The notes beneath the pieces are model-generated. The model ran no database searches. It saw only the letters and a program-made list of their open reading frames with translations, and was not told where the DNA came from. Positions 30,338 to 40,330 of a DNA stretch of 64,000 nt are shown here, piece by piece. The translations under genes and the position numbers were made by a program. Numbering within the stretch: the first letter of the stretch is position 1; every line of letters begins with the position of its first letter. Source of the stretch: Rheinheimera pleomorphica (GTDB lineage: Bacteria; Pseudomonadota; Gammaproteobacteria; Enterobacterales; Alteromonadaceae); the NCBI RefSeq assembly GCF_011634895.1, contig NZ_SIRR01000003.1:310001-374000 (forward strand). The letters are read 5' to 3'.

Positions 30338-30405
30338 TACAGCTCTGCGGCAGTGACAATATTGCCATAGCTTACTGATCAAGCCCGGCAAAGGCAAAAC
30401 TTCTG

Positions 30406-30975
30406 ATGACGGCCACCCTTCCGGTAATAACACAGCGTAACAGCCCGCATTGTGATGAGCGCCCTGCTGGTGAATGCATCAGCTTGCTGGTGATCCACAA
30501 TATTAGCCTGCCGGCCGGTGAATTTGCCGCTGCGCCTGAGCATAGTTTTGTTGACGCGCTGTTTCGCGGTGTGCTGGACTGCACTGCACACCCCGGTCTC
30601 GCCGGTTTGCAGGGGGTAAGGGTGTCAGCACATTGTGTTATCTGGCGCGATGGCTCGGTGTTTCAGTATGTGCCTTTTGCTAAACGGGCCTGGCACGCCG
30701 GTGTCAGCCAGTTTGCCGGCCGTGAGCGCTGCAATGATTTTTCTATTGGTATTGAATTAGAAGGCACGGACGATATACCGTATACTGAGCAGCAATATCA
30801 AAGCCTTATTCAGCTGACATTTTTTTTGTGTCAGCAGTATCCGGCTATCACGCCGGAGCGTATAACCGGGCACAGTGATATTGCACCAGGGCGCAAAACC
30901 GACCCGGGCCACGCGTTTGACTGGATGCGTTACCGCAGCGCGATAACAAGCGCGATAAAGGAGTTTTCTAGATGA
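30406..30975 (+). CDS. ampD: 1,6-anhydro-N-acetylmuramyl-L-alanine amidase AmpD
   Basis: Cytoplasmic zinc amidase that removes the stem peptide from anhydro-muropeptides during cell-wall recycling. The zinc ligands appear in VIHNIS, in TGHSDIAPGRKTDPG (His and Asp), and the core has RAWHAGVSQFAGRERCNDFSIGIELEG. 189 aa fits. Loss of AmpD derepresses AmpC beta-lactamase in species with AmpR; no ampR is seen here. It overlaps ampE by 4 nt. Confidence 0.95.
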   Translation: MTATLPVITQRNSPHCDERPAGECISLLVIHNISLPAGEFAAAPEHSFVDALFRGVLDCTAHPGLAGLQGVRVSAHCVIWRDGSVFQYVPFAKRAWHAGVSQFAGRERCNDFSIGIELEGTDDIPYTEQQYQSLIQLTFFLCQQYPAITPERITGHSDIAPGRKTDPGHAFDWMRYRSAITSAIKEFSR

Positions 30976-31826
30976 CATTAATCAGTATGTTGCTGGCATT
31001 AATTATTGAGCGCCTGGCCGTGCGCAGCGACACCTGGCAGGCTGCAGGCTATTGCCGGGCTTATGTGCGCTTTAGCGCCCGTTCCAAACTTAGCCTGCTG
31101 TCGGCGCACAGTCTGGGGCAATACCTGTGGCTGGCCCTGCCTGGCATAGTGGTGGCGTTGGTGCTGCATCTGCTGGACAGCCATTTACTGAGTATGCTCA
31201 TCAACACCCTGGTGCTGCTGGTGGCGGTTGGCTGCTGGCATTATCGTCAGCTGTATAAGCAGTATTTAAATGCAATGGAGCGCGGCGACGAAGAAGCGGC
31301 CTTTATTAGCATGCAGCAAATTCGCAGCCAAATGGGCAGTGCCAGTGAACAATACAGCTATGGCCAGATACTGCTGTGGCTAAACTTTCGCTACTACGCG
31401 GCGGTGGTGTTCTGGTTTTTACTGCTGGGGGCTTTTGGTGTAATTAGCTATGTGCTGGTGCGGCATTTACAGGAAGCGGTAGACGAGCAAGATGCTGCCG
31501 ACTACGCTGCTGTGCTCGGCAGCGACAGCAAGGTTGATTGTGTGGCGCATTGGGCGCTGTGGTTTCCGGCGCGGTTATTTGGCTTAGGTTTTGCCCTGGT
31601 GGGGCATTTCTCCCGTGCCTCTAATGCTTTACTGAGCTATTTTCTGGATTTTACTGCCAGCAACGAGCAGGTTGTCATAGAGGTGGCTACAGCCGCTGAA
31701 ACTCTGCCGGCCGAGAGCTTAAATACGTTGGACGACACCAGCTATATGGTACAGCTGGCTAAGCGTAATATGCTGTTTTTCTTAGCCTTTGCCGCTATTT
31801 TAACCCTGACCGGCTGGTTAGGGTAA
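30972..31826 (+). CDS. ampE: Inner membrane protein AmpE
   Basis: Polytopic membrane protein (284 aa) with four hydrophobic segments, of the AmpE/CobD-like regulatory-protein family found after ampD. The opening MTLISMLLALIIERLAVR and the ARLFGLGFALVGHFSRA segment are typical. Its biochemical role is unsettled. Coupled to ampD by a 4-nt overlap and followed by a terminator. Confidence 0.9.
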   Translation: MTLISMLLALIIERLAVRSDTWQAAGYCRAYVRFSARSKLSLLSAHSLGQYLWLALPGIVVALVLHLLDSHLLSMLINTLVLLVAVGCWHYRQLYKQYLNAMERGDEEAAFISMQQIRSQMGSASEQYSYGQILLWLNFRYYAAVVFWFLLLGAFGVISYVLVRHLQEAVDEQDAADYAAVLGSDSKVDCVAHWALWFPARLFGLGFALVGHFSRASNALLSYFLDFTASNEQVVIEVATAAETLPAESLNTLDDTSYMVQLAKRNMLFFLAFAAILTLTGWLG

Positions 31827-31844
31827 AGTATAAATCCACTGATA

Positions 31845-31869
31845 GGGCGCCGCTTGGGCGCCTTTTTTA
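31845..31869 (+). terminator. Terminator after ampE
   Basis: GGCGCC / GGCGCC stem with a GCTTG loop followed by six T residues, 18 nt after the ampE stop. Confidence 0.85.
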
Positions 31870-31981
31870 TTGCCAGTATTTCACTTCACGCTGAATTCAC
31901 AGCCATGCTGGCAAGCTTGTTCTTACGTTAATCAACACACGTAACCAGCGTATGAAATTGAACAAGTCAGGAGTGATAAAA

Positions 31982-32875
31982 ATGCTATTAACTATAGGAG
32001 CCGTAATTGGCGCACTGGCAGCAGGTTGGTATGCGGTATTTGGTTTAAAACCTTATACCCTAACCATGGCGGATGTTACGGAACGTTATGCCTATGTGCA
32101 GCCTGCTGCGTTAAACTTTGAACTAAAGCAGGATGAGAGTCACGGTTACCATTTTACTTACACAAGTTTTGATGGTGCTATCGTAAATGGTTATATGCGC
32201 TTACCTGAAGCGAGTATTTCAGGTACTGAGCCGGTGCCTGTGTTGATTGGCGCCCATGCGATGGGACGAGCACATGTGCGATGGTGGCAAGACAGCTTTA
32301 AAGATCGGCCTACCCGGGAGAGCACCGACAAAATCACTAAAATGGCATTGGCAAAAGGCTATGCTGTGATCACTATAGATGCCCGTAACCACGGTGAGCG
32401 CAAAGACCCACAGCACAGTATCGTTGATATTATTAACAACCTGCATTGGTGGGGAGAACGTGAGCCTTATGAACAGATGCTGATAGACACGGTGCGCGAT
32501 CACCGGGTGTTACTGGACTGGCTTAGCCGTCAGCCGCAGTTTGATGCGACACGGATTGATATTGCAGGATACAGTATGGGCGCGCAGGTCAGCTTATTGC
32601 TTGCCGCAGTCGACGATAGAGTTAATCGGGTTGCTGCCGTGGTGCCGCCACATATGAGCAACCGCACTGCCATAGTCGCGCCGTTGAGCCTGCTGCAGGG
32701 CCTTACAGATAACCCTGTGTTGCTGTTAACTGCCAATGATGATGAGTACGCCAGCGAGAAGGAAAATATGCAGTTGTTTAATGCCTTACCCCATAGCGAT
32801 AAGCAGCACCACAAGTTTGCCGGCGGCCACTTATTGCCCGCCGATTATGTGCAACACTTTGAGCCATGGCTGTAA
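31982..32875 (+). CDS. Membrane-anchored or exported alpha/beta hydrolase
   Basis: About 297 residues with an N-terminal hydrophobic segment (signal or anchor, residues 1-20), then an alpha/beta hydrolase core. The nucleophile elbow GYSMGA places Ser at about residue 198; the DDEYAS and GGHLLPADY segments offer the acid and histidine. Start at ATG 31982 is chosen because AGGAG lies 8 nt before it; another ATG 30 nt upstream lacks a ribosome-binding site. It is joined to the following response regulator by a TAATG overlap, so hydrolase and two-component system are one operon. Substrate is unknown. Confidence 0.75.
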   Translation: MLLTIGAVIGALAAGWYAVFGLKPYTLTMADVTERYAYVQPAALNFELKQDESHGYHFTYTSFDGAIVNGYMRLPEASISGTEPVPVLIGAHAMGRAHVRWWQDSFKDRPTRESTDKITKMALAKGYAVITIDARNHGERKDPQHSIVDIINNLHWWGEREPYEQMLIDTVRDHRVLLDWLSRQPQFDATRIDIAGYSMGAQVSLLLAAVDDRVNRVAAVVPPHMSNRTAIVAPLSLLQGLTDNPVLLLTANDDEYASEKENMQLFNALPHSDKQHHKFAGGHLLPADYVQHFEPWL

Positions 32876-33567
32876 TGACAGCTAATAGCTTAAGCGTATT
32901 GGTGGTGGAGGATAATCGCGCGATACAGGCGAATATCGCCGATTATTTTGCTCTGCAGGGGGCTGTGGTGGACTTTGCGCTTAACGGCCGCCAGGGGGCA
33001 GAGCTGGCACTGGCACACTATTACGATGTCATCGTGCTGGATTTAACCCTGCCACAGCTAGATGGCCTGGATGTCTGCAGTTTGCTGCGGCAACAGGCCA
33101 ACCGGCATATCCCTGTGTTAATGCTTACGGCACGCGATAGCCTGCAGCATAAGCTGGACGGTTTTGCCGCTGGGGCCGATGACTATCTGGTAAAGCCGTT
33201 TGATTTAGCCGAGTTATGGGCTCGGGTGCAGGTGCTGGCCAGGCGCTACCTGCAGCAACACCATGTGCTTACGCTGGGCAATATCCGGCTAAACCGTCAT
33301 CTGCATCAGGCGCATTGCGATAGTAAACTAATGGAGCTTAAACCTATCGGCTTTAACTTGTTGAGTATATTGCTGGAAACGCACCCGCGGCCGGTAAGCC
33401 GATCGGAACTGTGCAGCAAGATTTGGGGTGATGAGCCAACAGAATCCGATGCGCTACGCTCGCATTTGTACCAGCTGCGTAAAACTCTGCAGCAGCATGG
33501 CGCTTCCGTTAGCATAGAAACCCAGCTCGGCGTTGGCTTTGCGCTAAAAACGGTTGCAGCAACATGA
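32875..33567 (+). CDS. OmpR-family response regulator
   Basis: N-terminal receiver domain with the acidic pair VVEDN, phosphoacceptor D56 in VIVLDLTLPQLDG, and the switch lysine in VKPF near residue 105; C-terminal winged helix of OmpR/PhoB type (DEPTESDALRSHLYQLRKTL). About 230 aa. An ATG 9 nt upstream is an equally possible start. The 3' end overlaps the histidine kinase by 4 nt. Target genes are unknown; the coupled hydrolase is a likely one. Confidence 0.92.
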   Translation: MTANSLSVLVVEDNRAIQANIADYFALQGAVVDFALNGRQGAELALAHYYDVIVLDLTLPQLDGLDVCSLLRQQANRHIPVLMLTARDSLQHKLDGFAAGADDYLVKPFDLAELWARVQVLARRYLQQHHVLTLGNIRLNRHLHQAHCDSKLMELKPIGFNLLSILLETHPRPVSRSELCSKIWGDEPTESDALRSHLYQLRKTLQQHGASVSIETQLGVGFALKTVAAT

Positions 33568-34844
33568 TTGTATTGCCACTGCAGCGCCGTATTCTGCTTA
33601 CCTTTATTGCCAGCTCAACGCTGGTTGGTGTGCTGTTTGGCCTATTCGCTATTATTTTTGCTTACCATACCGAAGATCAGCTGTTTGCCAGCTTGCTGCA
33701 AGCCGAAGCTGCTGAGGCAGAACAACAATTAGCTGCGGGTCGTGACATACAGCCGCGTCTGCCGTTTGTGCGTTATGTTGGCGATATTACCGCGTTGCCT
33801 GAGCCTATTCAGACCAAGTTGCAGCAGGCCCCTGAGCGGCGTGAATTCGCGCTGGATAATGGCCAGCATTATCACCTGTTACCTTTGTCACAAGGTTTTT
33901 TACTGGCAGATGTAACAGAGCAGCTGATCGTCAGAGCAATACGGCCACAGCTGGCAGAGTTTTTATTGTTGCTGCTGGCCGTTGTGCTGCTGTGTTCTGC
34001 CGGTTTTGCCTATGTGTTGGCCAAGCGTGTGCTGAAACCCTTACACAAACTGACGCAGCAGGTAGACAGCACGGCTTGGCAACCAAACCAGCCAATGAGT
34101 ACCCGGTTTGCCGACGATTTTGCTGCTGATGAAATTGGTCGCTTAGCGCGGGCATTGCAAACGGCCTGGCAGCGGGTGGCTGAGTTTATTGGTCGCGAAC
34201 AGCAATTTACTCAGGATGTATCACACGAACTGCGTACACCGCTTACTGTAATGCAAGGTGCCCTGACATTACTGCGGCATAGCCCATTAACCGCCCAACA
34301 GCTGCAATATGTGCAGCGCCTGCAACAGGCGCAGCGGCAAATACACCAGACCATTGACACTCTGATGCTATTGGCGCGCGAACACTTACCACCGGCAGAG
34401 CAGGTAACACTGTTACCTGTGATAGAACAAAGTGTATTACAGCAGCAGGCAAAATTAGCCGGTAAAGCTATTAGCTTAGAGCTGGATATTGCTTCCTCAG
34501 CACAGCTGACAATAGATCCGATGTCGCTGCTAATGCTGCTGAATAACCTGATAGGCAATGCCTTTGACTATACAGCTGCCGGTGTTATTCGCATTGCGTT
34601 TAGCGGGCAGGTGTTAACGGTGCAGGATAGCGGCTCGGGTATAGATACGCAGTTACAGCCACAGATATTTGATTGCGGTATTAAAGGTAGCAACAGCACT
34701 GGCATGGGACTTGGTTTGTCGTTGGTAAAGCGTTTATGTGATAAATGGCAAATTGCCTATCAGCTGCACAGCGATGCGTCCGGCACCTGTATCAGCTTAA
34801 AATTTCCGTCAAATCAGCCTGGTCAGACCAATTCTTTCGGCTAA
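33564..34844 (+). CDS. Sensor histidine kinase
   Basis: Inner membrane kinase (426 aa). Two membrane helices (about residues 9-32 and 130-152) enclose a periplasmic sensor of roughly 95 residues, then a HAMP-like linker, a DHp domain with the phospho-acceptor His 221 in DVSHELRTPLT, and a HATPase domain with NNLIGNAFDYT (N box), DSGSGID (G1) and GMGLGLSLV (G2). Pairs with the preceding regulator. The sensed signal is not evident. Confidence 0.92.
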   Translation: MIVLPLQRRILLTFIASSTLVGVLFGLFAIIFAYHTEDQLFASLLQAEAAEAEQQLAAGRDIQPRLPFVRYVGDITALPEPIQTKLQQAPERREFALDNGQHYHLLPLSQGFLLADVTEQLIVRAIRPQLAEFLLLLLAVVLLCSAGFAYVLAKRVLKPLHKLTQQVDSTAWQPNQPMSTRFADDFAADEIGRLARALQTAWQRVAEFIGREQQFTQDVSHELRTPLTVMQGALTLLRHSPLTAQQLQYVQRLQQAQRQIHQTIDTLMLLAREHLPPAEQVTLLPVIEQSVLQQQAKLAGKAISLELDIASSAQLTIDPMSLLMLLNNLIGNAFDYTAAGVIRIAFSGQVLTVQDSGSGIDTQLQPQIFDCGIKGSNSTGMGLGLSLVKRLCDKWQIAYQLHSDASGTCISLKFPSNQPGQTNSFG

Positions 34845-34963
34845 GGTGTCAACCCTAAGCAATTGAGCTATTACTCTAACTATTTTCCGCTTTTGCCTTT
34901 GCATAGATTCTCTGCTTTATTTACTTGTTATGCAGAAACTGCTACCTTAACGCCACTAAAAAT

Positions 34964-34982
34964 AAATTGGTAATACCAATTT
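34964..34982. promoter_or_regulatory. PdhR operator (perfect palindrome)
   Basis: AAATTGGT-AAT-ACCAATTT is a perfect 19-bp palindrome that matches the known PdhR consensus AATTGGTnnnACCAATT at every position. It lies 57 nt before the pdhR ATG, the expected place for pyruvate-responsive autoregulation of pdhR-aceEF. Confidence 0.92.
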
Positions 34983-35039
34983 ACACGCAGCTTGAAAGCG
35001 TAACAAAACAGCGCGTGCCAAGAGGAAAAACAATACTGC

Positions 35040-35798
35040 ATGGCAGATTTCACCATTAAACCGGCAAAACTTTCAGACCGCATTGTTGAGCAACTGGAAA
35101 ACATGTTGCTGGAGGGCAGTTTTGCGCCGGGGCAGAAGCTGCCACCCGAACGCGATTTGGCCGAAATGTTTGCGGTATCGCGGCCGTCGCTGCGCGAGGC
35201 AATTCAAAAGCTGGAAGCCAAAGGCCTGGTTAGCCGGCGCCAGGGCGGTGGCACCTACGTCTGCGATAATTTGGCGGTGGGTTTAACTGATCCGCTATTT
35301 GAGCTGATTGCCCGCCACCCCGAGTCGCAGTTTGACTTGCTGGAATTTCGCCACGCGTTGGAAGGCATTTGCGCCTATTACGCGGCACTGCGTGGTACGG
35401 CGGCCGATTTTGCTCAGATTAAAAAGCATTATGACGCTATCTGTGATGCACAGCAGTTGACCGATTTAGACGCCGAGGCCAAAGCCGTCGGCAGTTTTTA
35501 TTTAGCAGTGGCTGAGGCGTCGCACAATGTGGTGTTACTGCATTTAGTGCGCGGCTTAACGCCATTGGTGGAGCAGAATATCCGGGTAAACCTGGAAACC
35601 CTGCAGCAAAAGGACGGCATAGTAGGCCAGTTAAATTCGCACCGGCAACGGCTGATGCAGGCGGTGATCAATGGCGAGCCGGAAAAAGCGCGCCAGGCCA
35701 GTAATGATCACCTGGCTTTTATCGAAGAAGCCATGTTGGAAGTGGGCAAAGAGCGTTCGCGTATCGAACGTTCATTACGCCGCACCCAGCAGGGCTAA
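35040..35798 (+). CDS. pdhR: Pyruvate dehydrogenase complex repressor
   Basis: GntR-family repressor (252 aa) with an N-terminal winged helix (SDRIVEQLENMLLEG, LPPERDLAEMFAVSRPSLREAI, GLVSRRQGGGTYV) and a helical FadR-type C-terminal ligand domain. PdhR is released from DNA by pyruvate and represses aceEF and its own gene. It precedes aceE by 63 nt, and its operator lies upstream. Confidence 0.95.
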   Translation: MADFTIKPAKLSDRIVEQLENMLLEGSFAPGQKLPPERDLAEMFAVSRPSLREAIQKLEAKGLVSRRQGGGTYVCDNLAVGLTDPLFELIARHPESQFDLLEFRHALEGICAYYAALRGTAADFAQIKKHYDAICDAQQLTDLDAEAKAVGSFYLAVAEASHNVVLLHLVRGLTPLVEQNIRVNLETLQQKDGIVGQLNSHRQRLMQAVINGEPEKARQASNDHLAFIEEAMLEVGKERSRIERSLRRTQQG

Positions 35799-35861
35799 CT
35801 ATTTTACTAACGCAGCTGCGCAACCATAGCGCAGGCGTGCATAACCAAAGGAAACCTCGAT

Positions 35862-38528
35862 ATGTCTGAAGTCAGTAAAGTTGACATCGACGCTCTGGAA
35901 ACCAAAGAGTGGCTTGAAGCGCTGGAATCGGTAGTACGCACTGAAGGGGTAGAGCGGGCGCAGTTCCTGCTGGAAAAAGTGCTGGAAGAAGCCCGGTTAG
36001 AAGGCGTAGATATGCCAACCGGTGTTACCACCAACTACATTAATACTATTCCACCGCAGCAAGAACCGGCTTACCCGGGCGATGTTAACCTGGAACGACG
36101 TATCCGTTCGGTGATCCGCTGGAACGCCATTATGATCGTGCTGCGCGGCTCGAAAAAAGAGCTGGATTTAGGCGGCCATATGGCGTCTTACCAGTCTTCG
36201 GCAGCGTTTTACGAAACCTGCTTTAACCACTTTTTCCGCGCGCCAAATGAAAAAGACGGCGGCGACTTAGTGTATTACCAGGGCCATATTTCGCCGGGTA
36301 TTTACGCCCGCGCCTTTGTTGAAGGCCGCTTAACGGCAGAACAGCTGGACAGCTTCCGTCAGGAAGTGGATGGCAAAGGTTTGTCGAGTTACCCGCACCC
36401 GAAATTAATGCCCGAGTTCTGGCAGTTTCCGACTGTTTCTATGGGTTTAGGCCCAATTACTGCGATTTATCAGGCGCGTTTCTTAAAGTATTTAAACGGC
36501 CGTGGTTTAAAAGATACCAGCGCGCAGCGCGTCTACGCGTTTTTGGGCGATGGCGAGATGGACGAGCCGGAATCACGCGGTGCGATAAGCTTTGCCGCGC
36601 GTGAGAAGCTGGGCAACCTGTGCTTTTTAATTAACTGTAACCTGCAGCGTCTTGATGGACCTGTTATGGGTAATGGTAAGATTATTCAGGAATTAGAAGG
36701 CTTATTCCGCGGCGCCGGCTGGAACGTCATCAAGGTAGTGTGGGGCCGTGGCTGGGATAAGCTGCTGGCCAAAGACACCACCGGTAAGCTGCTGCAGCTG
36801 ATGAATGAAACGGTAGACGGCGATTACCAGACTTACAAAGCCAATGATGGTGCCTATGTACGTAAGCATTTCTTCGGTCGTTATCCGGAAACCGCAGCAC
36901 TGGTAGCCGATATGACCGATGAAGAAATCTTCGCCTTAAAGCGCGGCGGCCATGAGCCATCAAAACTGTTTGCGGCCTTTAAAGCGGCACAAGAGTGCAG
37001 CGACAAGCCAACAGTAATCTTAGCGAAAACCGTAAAAGGTTACGGTATGGGTGAAGCGGCTGAGGGTAAAAACATTGCCCACCAGGTGAAGAAAATGGAC
37101 ATGACGCATGTGCTGCAACTGCGCAAGCGTTTAGGCCTGGAAGATTATATCAGCGAAGAGCAGGTTAACGAGCTGCCGTATATCACGCTGCCGGAAGGCT
37201 CGCCAGAACTGGAATATCTGCACGCACGGCGCAAAGCGTTGCACGGTTATACGCCGGTGCGGCTGCCAAAATTCAGCCAGAAACTACAACTGCCAGAGCT
37301 GAGCGCCTTTGACGGCCTGCTGGAAGAGCAAAAGCGCGAAATTTCCACTACCATGGCCTACGTGCGGGCGCTGAATATTCTGCTTAAAGATCAGAATATT
37401 GGTAAGCAAATTGTGCCGATAATTGCCGACGAAGCCCGTACCTTTGGTATGGAAGGCCTGTTCCGCCAGATTGGTATTTATAACCCGGGCGGCCAGAACT
37501 ATACGCCGGAAGACCGCTCTGTGGTGAGCTACTACAAAGAAGATGTGGGTGGCCAGGTATTGCAGGAAGGCATTAACGAGTTAGGCGCTATGTCATCCTG
37601 GGTAGCAGCGGCGACGTCGTACAGCACTAACGATTTGCCGATGATCCCGTTTTATATCTACTACTCGATGTTCGGTTTCCAGCGCGTCGGCGATATGGCC
37701 TGGCTGGCGGGCGACCAGCAAGCACGTGGCTTCCTGTTAGGCGCTACTGCAGGGCGTACCACGTTAAACGGTGAAGGCTTACAGCACGAAGATGGCCACA
37801 GCCATATTCTGGCTGGCACTGTGCCGAACTGTATCTCGTACGACCCGACCTATGCCTTTGAGCTGGCGGTGATTTTACAAGACGGTATTCGCCGCATGTA
37901 TGGTGAAGCGCAGGAAAACATTTATTACTACATCACGGTAATGAATGAAAACTACCACCACCCGGCGATGCCAAAAGGCGCTGAAGAAGGCATCCGTAAA
38001 GGCATTTACAAGCTGGAAAGCCTAAACGGCGACCGTGGCAAGGTGCAGCTGTTAGGCTCGGGCACTATCTTAAATGAAGTGCGTAAAGCGGCTGATATTT
38101 TAAGTAAAGATTACGGCGTAGCGTCTGACGTGTACTCAGTCACCTCGTTTAACGAACTGGCGCGCGATGGCCAGGACTGCGAGCGTTTTAATATGCTAAA
38201 CCCGGATGCGAAAGAGAAAACGCCTTACATTGCTACGGTAATGAACAGCGCACCGGCGATTGCTGCCACTGACTATATGAAAAACTACGCCGACCAGGTG
38301 CGCGCTTTTGTGCCAGCGGTGTCGTACAAGGTGCTGGGTACCGACGGTTTTGGCCGCTCGGACAGCCGTGAAAACCTGCGCCGCCATTTTGAAGTAAACG
38401 CCGGTTATATCGTAGTGGCTGCACTTAGCGAGCTGGTGAAGCAGGGTGAGTTGAAAAAGTCGGTAGTCAGCGATGCGATTAAGAAATTTGGCATCGACAG
38501 CGGCAAAATCAACCCACTGTACGCATAA
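35862..38528 (+). CDS. aceE: Pyruvate dehydrogenase E1 component (homodimeric)
   Basis: Thiamine diphosphate enzyme that decarboxylates pyruvate and acetylates E2 lipoyl groups. The 888-residue length fits the homodimeric gammaproteobacterial type. The TPP-binding motif spans [10 protein letters not shown] to [12 protein letters not shown] (about residues 229-267), and the pyrimidine domain follows in the second half. An AAGGAAA site precedes the ATG. It lies 11 nt before aceF. Confidence 0.97.
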   Translation: MSEVSKVDIDALETKEWLEALESVVRTEGVERAQFLLEKVLEEARLEGVDMPTGVTTNYINTIPPQQEPAYPGDVNLERRIRSVIRWNAIMIVLRGSKKELDLGGHMASYQSSAAFYETCFNHFFRAPNEKDGGDLVYYQGHISPGIYARAFVEGRLTAEQLDSFRQEVDGKGLSSYPHPKLMPEFWQFPTVSMGLGPITAIYQARFLKYLNGRGLKDTSAQRVYAFLGDGEMDEPESRGAISFAAREKLGNLCFLINCNLQRLDGPVMGNGKIIQELEGLFRGAGWNVIKVVWGRGWDKLLAKDTTGKLLQLMNETVDGDYQTYKANDGAYVRKHFFGRYPETAALVADMTDEEIFALKRGGHEPSKLFAAFKAAQECSDKPTVILAKTVKGYGMGEAAEGKNIAHQVKKMDMTHVLQLRKRLGLEDYISEEQVNELPYITLPEGSPELEYLHARRKALHGYTPVRLPKFSQKLQLPELSAFDGLLEEQKREISTTMAYVRALNILLKDQNIGKQIVPIIADEARTFGMEGLFRQIGIYNPGGQNYTPEDRSVVSYYKEDVGGQVLQEGINELGAMSSWVAAATSYSTNDLPMIPFYIYYSMFGFQRVGDMAWLAGDQQARGFLLGATAGRTTLNGEGLQHEDGHSHILAGTVPNCISYDPTYAFELAVILQDGIRRMYGEAQENIYYYITVMNENYHHPAMPKGAEEGIRKGIYKLESLNGDRGKVQLLGSGTILNEVRKAADILSKDYGVASDVYSVTSFNELARDGQDCERFNMLNPDAKEKTPYIATVMNSAPAIAATDYMKNYADQVRAFVPAVSYKVLGTDGFGRSDSRENLRRHFEVNAGYIVVAALSELVKQGELKKSVVSDAIKKFGIDSGKINPLYA

Positions 38529-38539
38529 GAGGATTATTC

Positions 38540-40174
38540 ATGACTATTGAAATTCATGTGCCGGACATCGGTGCGGATGAAGTTGAAGTAACCGAGATTC
38601 TGGTGAAGGTGGGCGACAAGGTCGCCGCCGATCAGTCACTGCTAAGTGTTGAAGGCGACAAAGCGTCGATGGAAGTGCCTGCGGCAGAGGCGGGTGTGGT
38701 AAAAAGCATCAACGTAAAAGTAGGCGACAAGGTAAAAACCGGCAGCCTGATTATGACCTTTGAAGGTGAGGGCGCTGCGCCAGCTAAAGAAGATACGAAA
38801 GAGCAAAGCAAAGCTGAGCCGAAAGCTGAAACCGCGGCGGCGAAAAAAGCCAGCGGCGCGGCGGTACAAGAGGTTAAAGTGCCGGATATTGGCGGCGATG
38901 CCGTAGAAGTGACTGAGATTATGGTTAACGTTGGCGACAGCGTGAGCGAAGAGCAATCTTTGCTTAGCGTTGAAGGCGACAAAGCCAGTATGGAAGTGCC
39001 GGCACCGTTCGCTGGCAAGGTAAAAGAGATCAAAATCAGTGTTGGCGACAAGGTATCTACCGGCAGCCTGATTATGCTGTTTGAAACTGCAGGCGGTGCT
39101 GCTGACGATGCTGACACTATAGTAGAAACCAAAGCAGAAGCCCAAGCTGAAACAGCAAAAACTGAAGCCAAAGCCGAGCCTAAAGCAGAGGCTGCTGCAA
39201 CGCCATCGGCCAGCAGCGACGGCTTTGTCGAAAACAGCGCCTATGCCCACGCTTCACCGGTTATCCGCCGCTTAGCGCGAGAATTTGGCATTAACCTGGC
39301 CAAAGTTTCAGGCACAGGCCGTAAAGGCCGGGTCGTCAAAGAAGACGTGCAAAACTACGTTAAGCAGTTAGTGAAGCAGGTTGAGTCTGGCGCAGTAAGT
39401 TCAGGCGCTGGTGCTGGCAACAGCATGGGTTTTGACTTAATCGCCTGGCCCAAAGTCGACTTTGCCAAGTTTGGTGAAGTAGAAGCCAAGCCGCTGTCAC
39501 GTATTCAGAAGCTCTCCGGTGCTAACTTACACCGTAACTGGGTACGTATTCCGCATGTGACTCAGTTTGATGAAGCTGATATCACCGGCCTGGAAGACTT
39601 CCGTAAAGAGCAAAACGCATTGGCCGAGAAGAAAAAGCTCGGCGTTAAGTACACGCCGCTGGTGTTTATTATGAAAGCGGTGGCTAAGGCGCTGGAAGAA
39701 TTCCCGACCTTTTGTAGCTCATTGTCAGAGGATGGCCAAAGCCTGATCCTGAAAAAATACGTGCACTTAGGTATAGCGGTAGACACGCCAAACGGCCTGG
39801 TGGTGCCGGTAGTAAAAGACGTAAACAAAAAAGGCATTATCGAACTGTCACGCGAGCTGCAGGATATCTCGGTAAAAGCGCGTGAAGGCAAACTAACCTC
39901 GGCCGATATGCAAGGCGGCTGCTTTACGATCTCCAGCCTCGGTGGTATTGGCGGTACGGCCTTTACGCCTATTGTTAACGCGCCGGAAGTGGCCATTTTG
40001 GGTGTGTCGAAATCAGACATTAAACCGAAATGGAACGGCAAAGAGTTTGAACCTAAGCTGATGTTGCCGCTGAGCGTATCTTACGATCACCGCGTTATCG
40101 ACGGCGCGCTGGCGGCCCGCTTTACTGCGACGTTAGCCAGTTATCTGGCCGATATTCGTCAGATCATTATGTAA
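38540..40174 (+). CDS. aceF: Dihydrolipoamide acetyltransferase E2 with two lipoyl domains
   Basis: Core of the pyruvate dehydrogenase complex. Two N-terminal lipoyl domains (about residues 2-76 and 110-183) carry the modified lysines K41 and K148 within identical GDKASMEV motifs, separated by alanine- and lysine-rich linkers. The peripheral subunit-binding domain lies near 233-275 ([14 protein letters not shown]), followed by the catalytic domain with [10 protein letters not shown] near the end. 544 aa; Escherichia coli has three lipoyl domains, so two here is a normal variant. Confidence 0.97.
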   Translation: MTIEIHVPDIGADEVEVTEILVKVGDKVAADQSLLSVEGDKASMEVPAAEAGVVKSINVKVGDKVKTGSLIMTFEGEGAAPAKEDTKEQSKAEPKAETAAAKKASGAAVQEVKVPDIGGDAVEVTEIMVNVGDSVSEEQSLLSVEGDKASMEVPAPFAGKVKEIKISVGDKVSTGSLIMLFETAGGAADDADTIVETKAEAQAETAKTEAKAEPKAEAAATPSASSDGFVENSAYAHASPVIRRLAREFGINLAKVSGTGRKGRVVKEDVQNYVKQLVKQVESGAVSSGAGAGNSMGFDLIAWPKVDFAKFGEVEAKPLSRIQKLSGANLHRNWVRIPHVTQFDEADITGLEDFRKEQNALAEKKKLGVKYTPLVFIMKAVAKALEEFPTFCSSLSEDGQSLILKKYVHLGIAVDTPNGLVVPVVKDVNKKGIIELSRELQDISVKAREGKLTSADMQGGCFTISSLGGIGGTAFTPIVNAPEVAILGVSKSDIKPKWNGKEFEPKLMLPLSVSYDHRVIDGALAARFTATLASYLADIRQIIM

Positions 40175-40198
40175 CTGTTTAACGAAGAGCGAATTTTG

Positions 40199-40262
40199 TG
40201 TCCCGTGCTGAAAAGTTACGGGACATCGCTCAGGCAGGATGTTAAAATTCTGCCACTTTTTT
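40199..40262 (+). terminator. Hairpin plus terminator between aceF and lpd
   Basis: A perfect 8-bp stem TGTCCCGT/ACGGGACA (40199-40225) is followed by a second hairpin at 40233-40254 (GGCAGGAT/ATTCTGCC with one G-T pair) and a T tract at 40257-40262. The second is a good Rho-independent terminator that would separate aceEF from lpd, consistent with lpd also serving 2-oxoglutarate dehydrogenase and glycine cleavage. The first could be an anti-terminator or stabiliser. Confidence 0.7.
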
Positions 40263-40330
40263 CGCCTGATGGCCTTGCCCTACATGCGGCTATCAGTCAA
40301 CCGAACTGACCCGATATAAAAGGTAATACG

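Noticed and set aside
30338..30433. 32-residue N-terminal extension of the aspartic protease
   Set aside because: It would overlap the divergent ampD start and lacks a ribosome-binding site; the shorter form begins just before the membrane helix.
30372..30591. Two overlapping 70-codon - strand frames across the ampD start
   Set aside because: They are antisense shadows of ampD with no start signal or domain.
38590..39080. Repeated DNA within aceF as a possible mobile repeat
   Set aside because: The repeat is the two homologous lipoyl domains of E2, a normal protein duplication.
38632..39250. Two long antisense frames across the aceF lipoyl domains
   Set aside because: They arise from the repetitive Ala/Glu/Lys codons of the lipoyl linkers and do not look like proteins.
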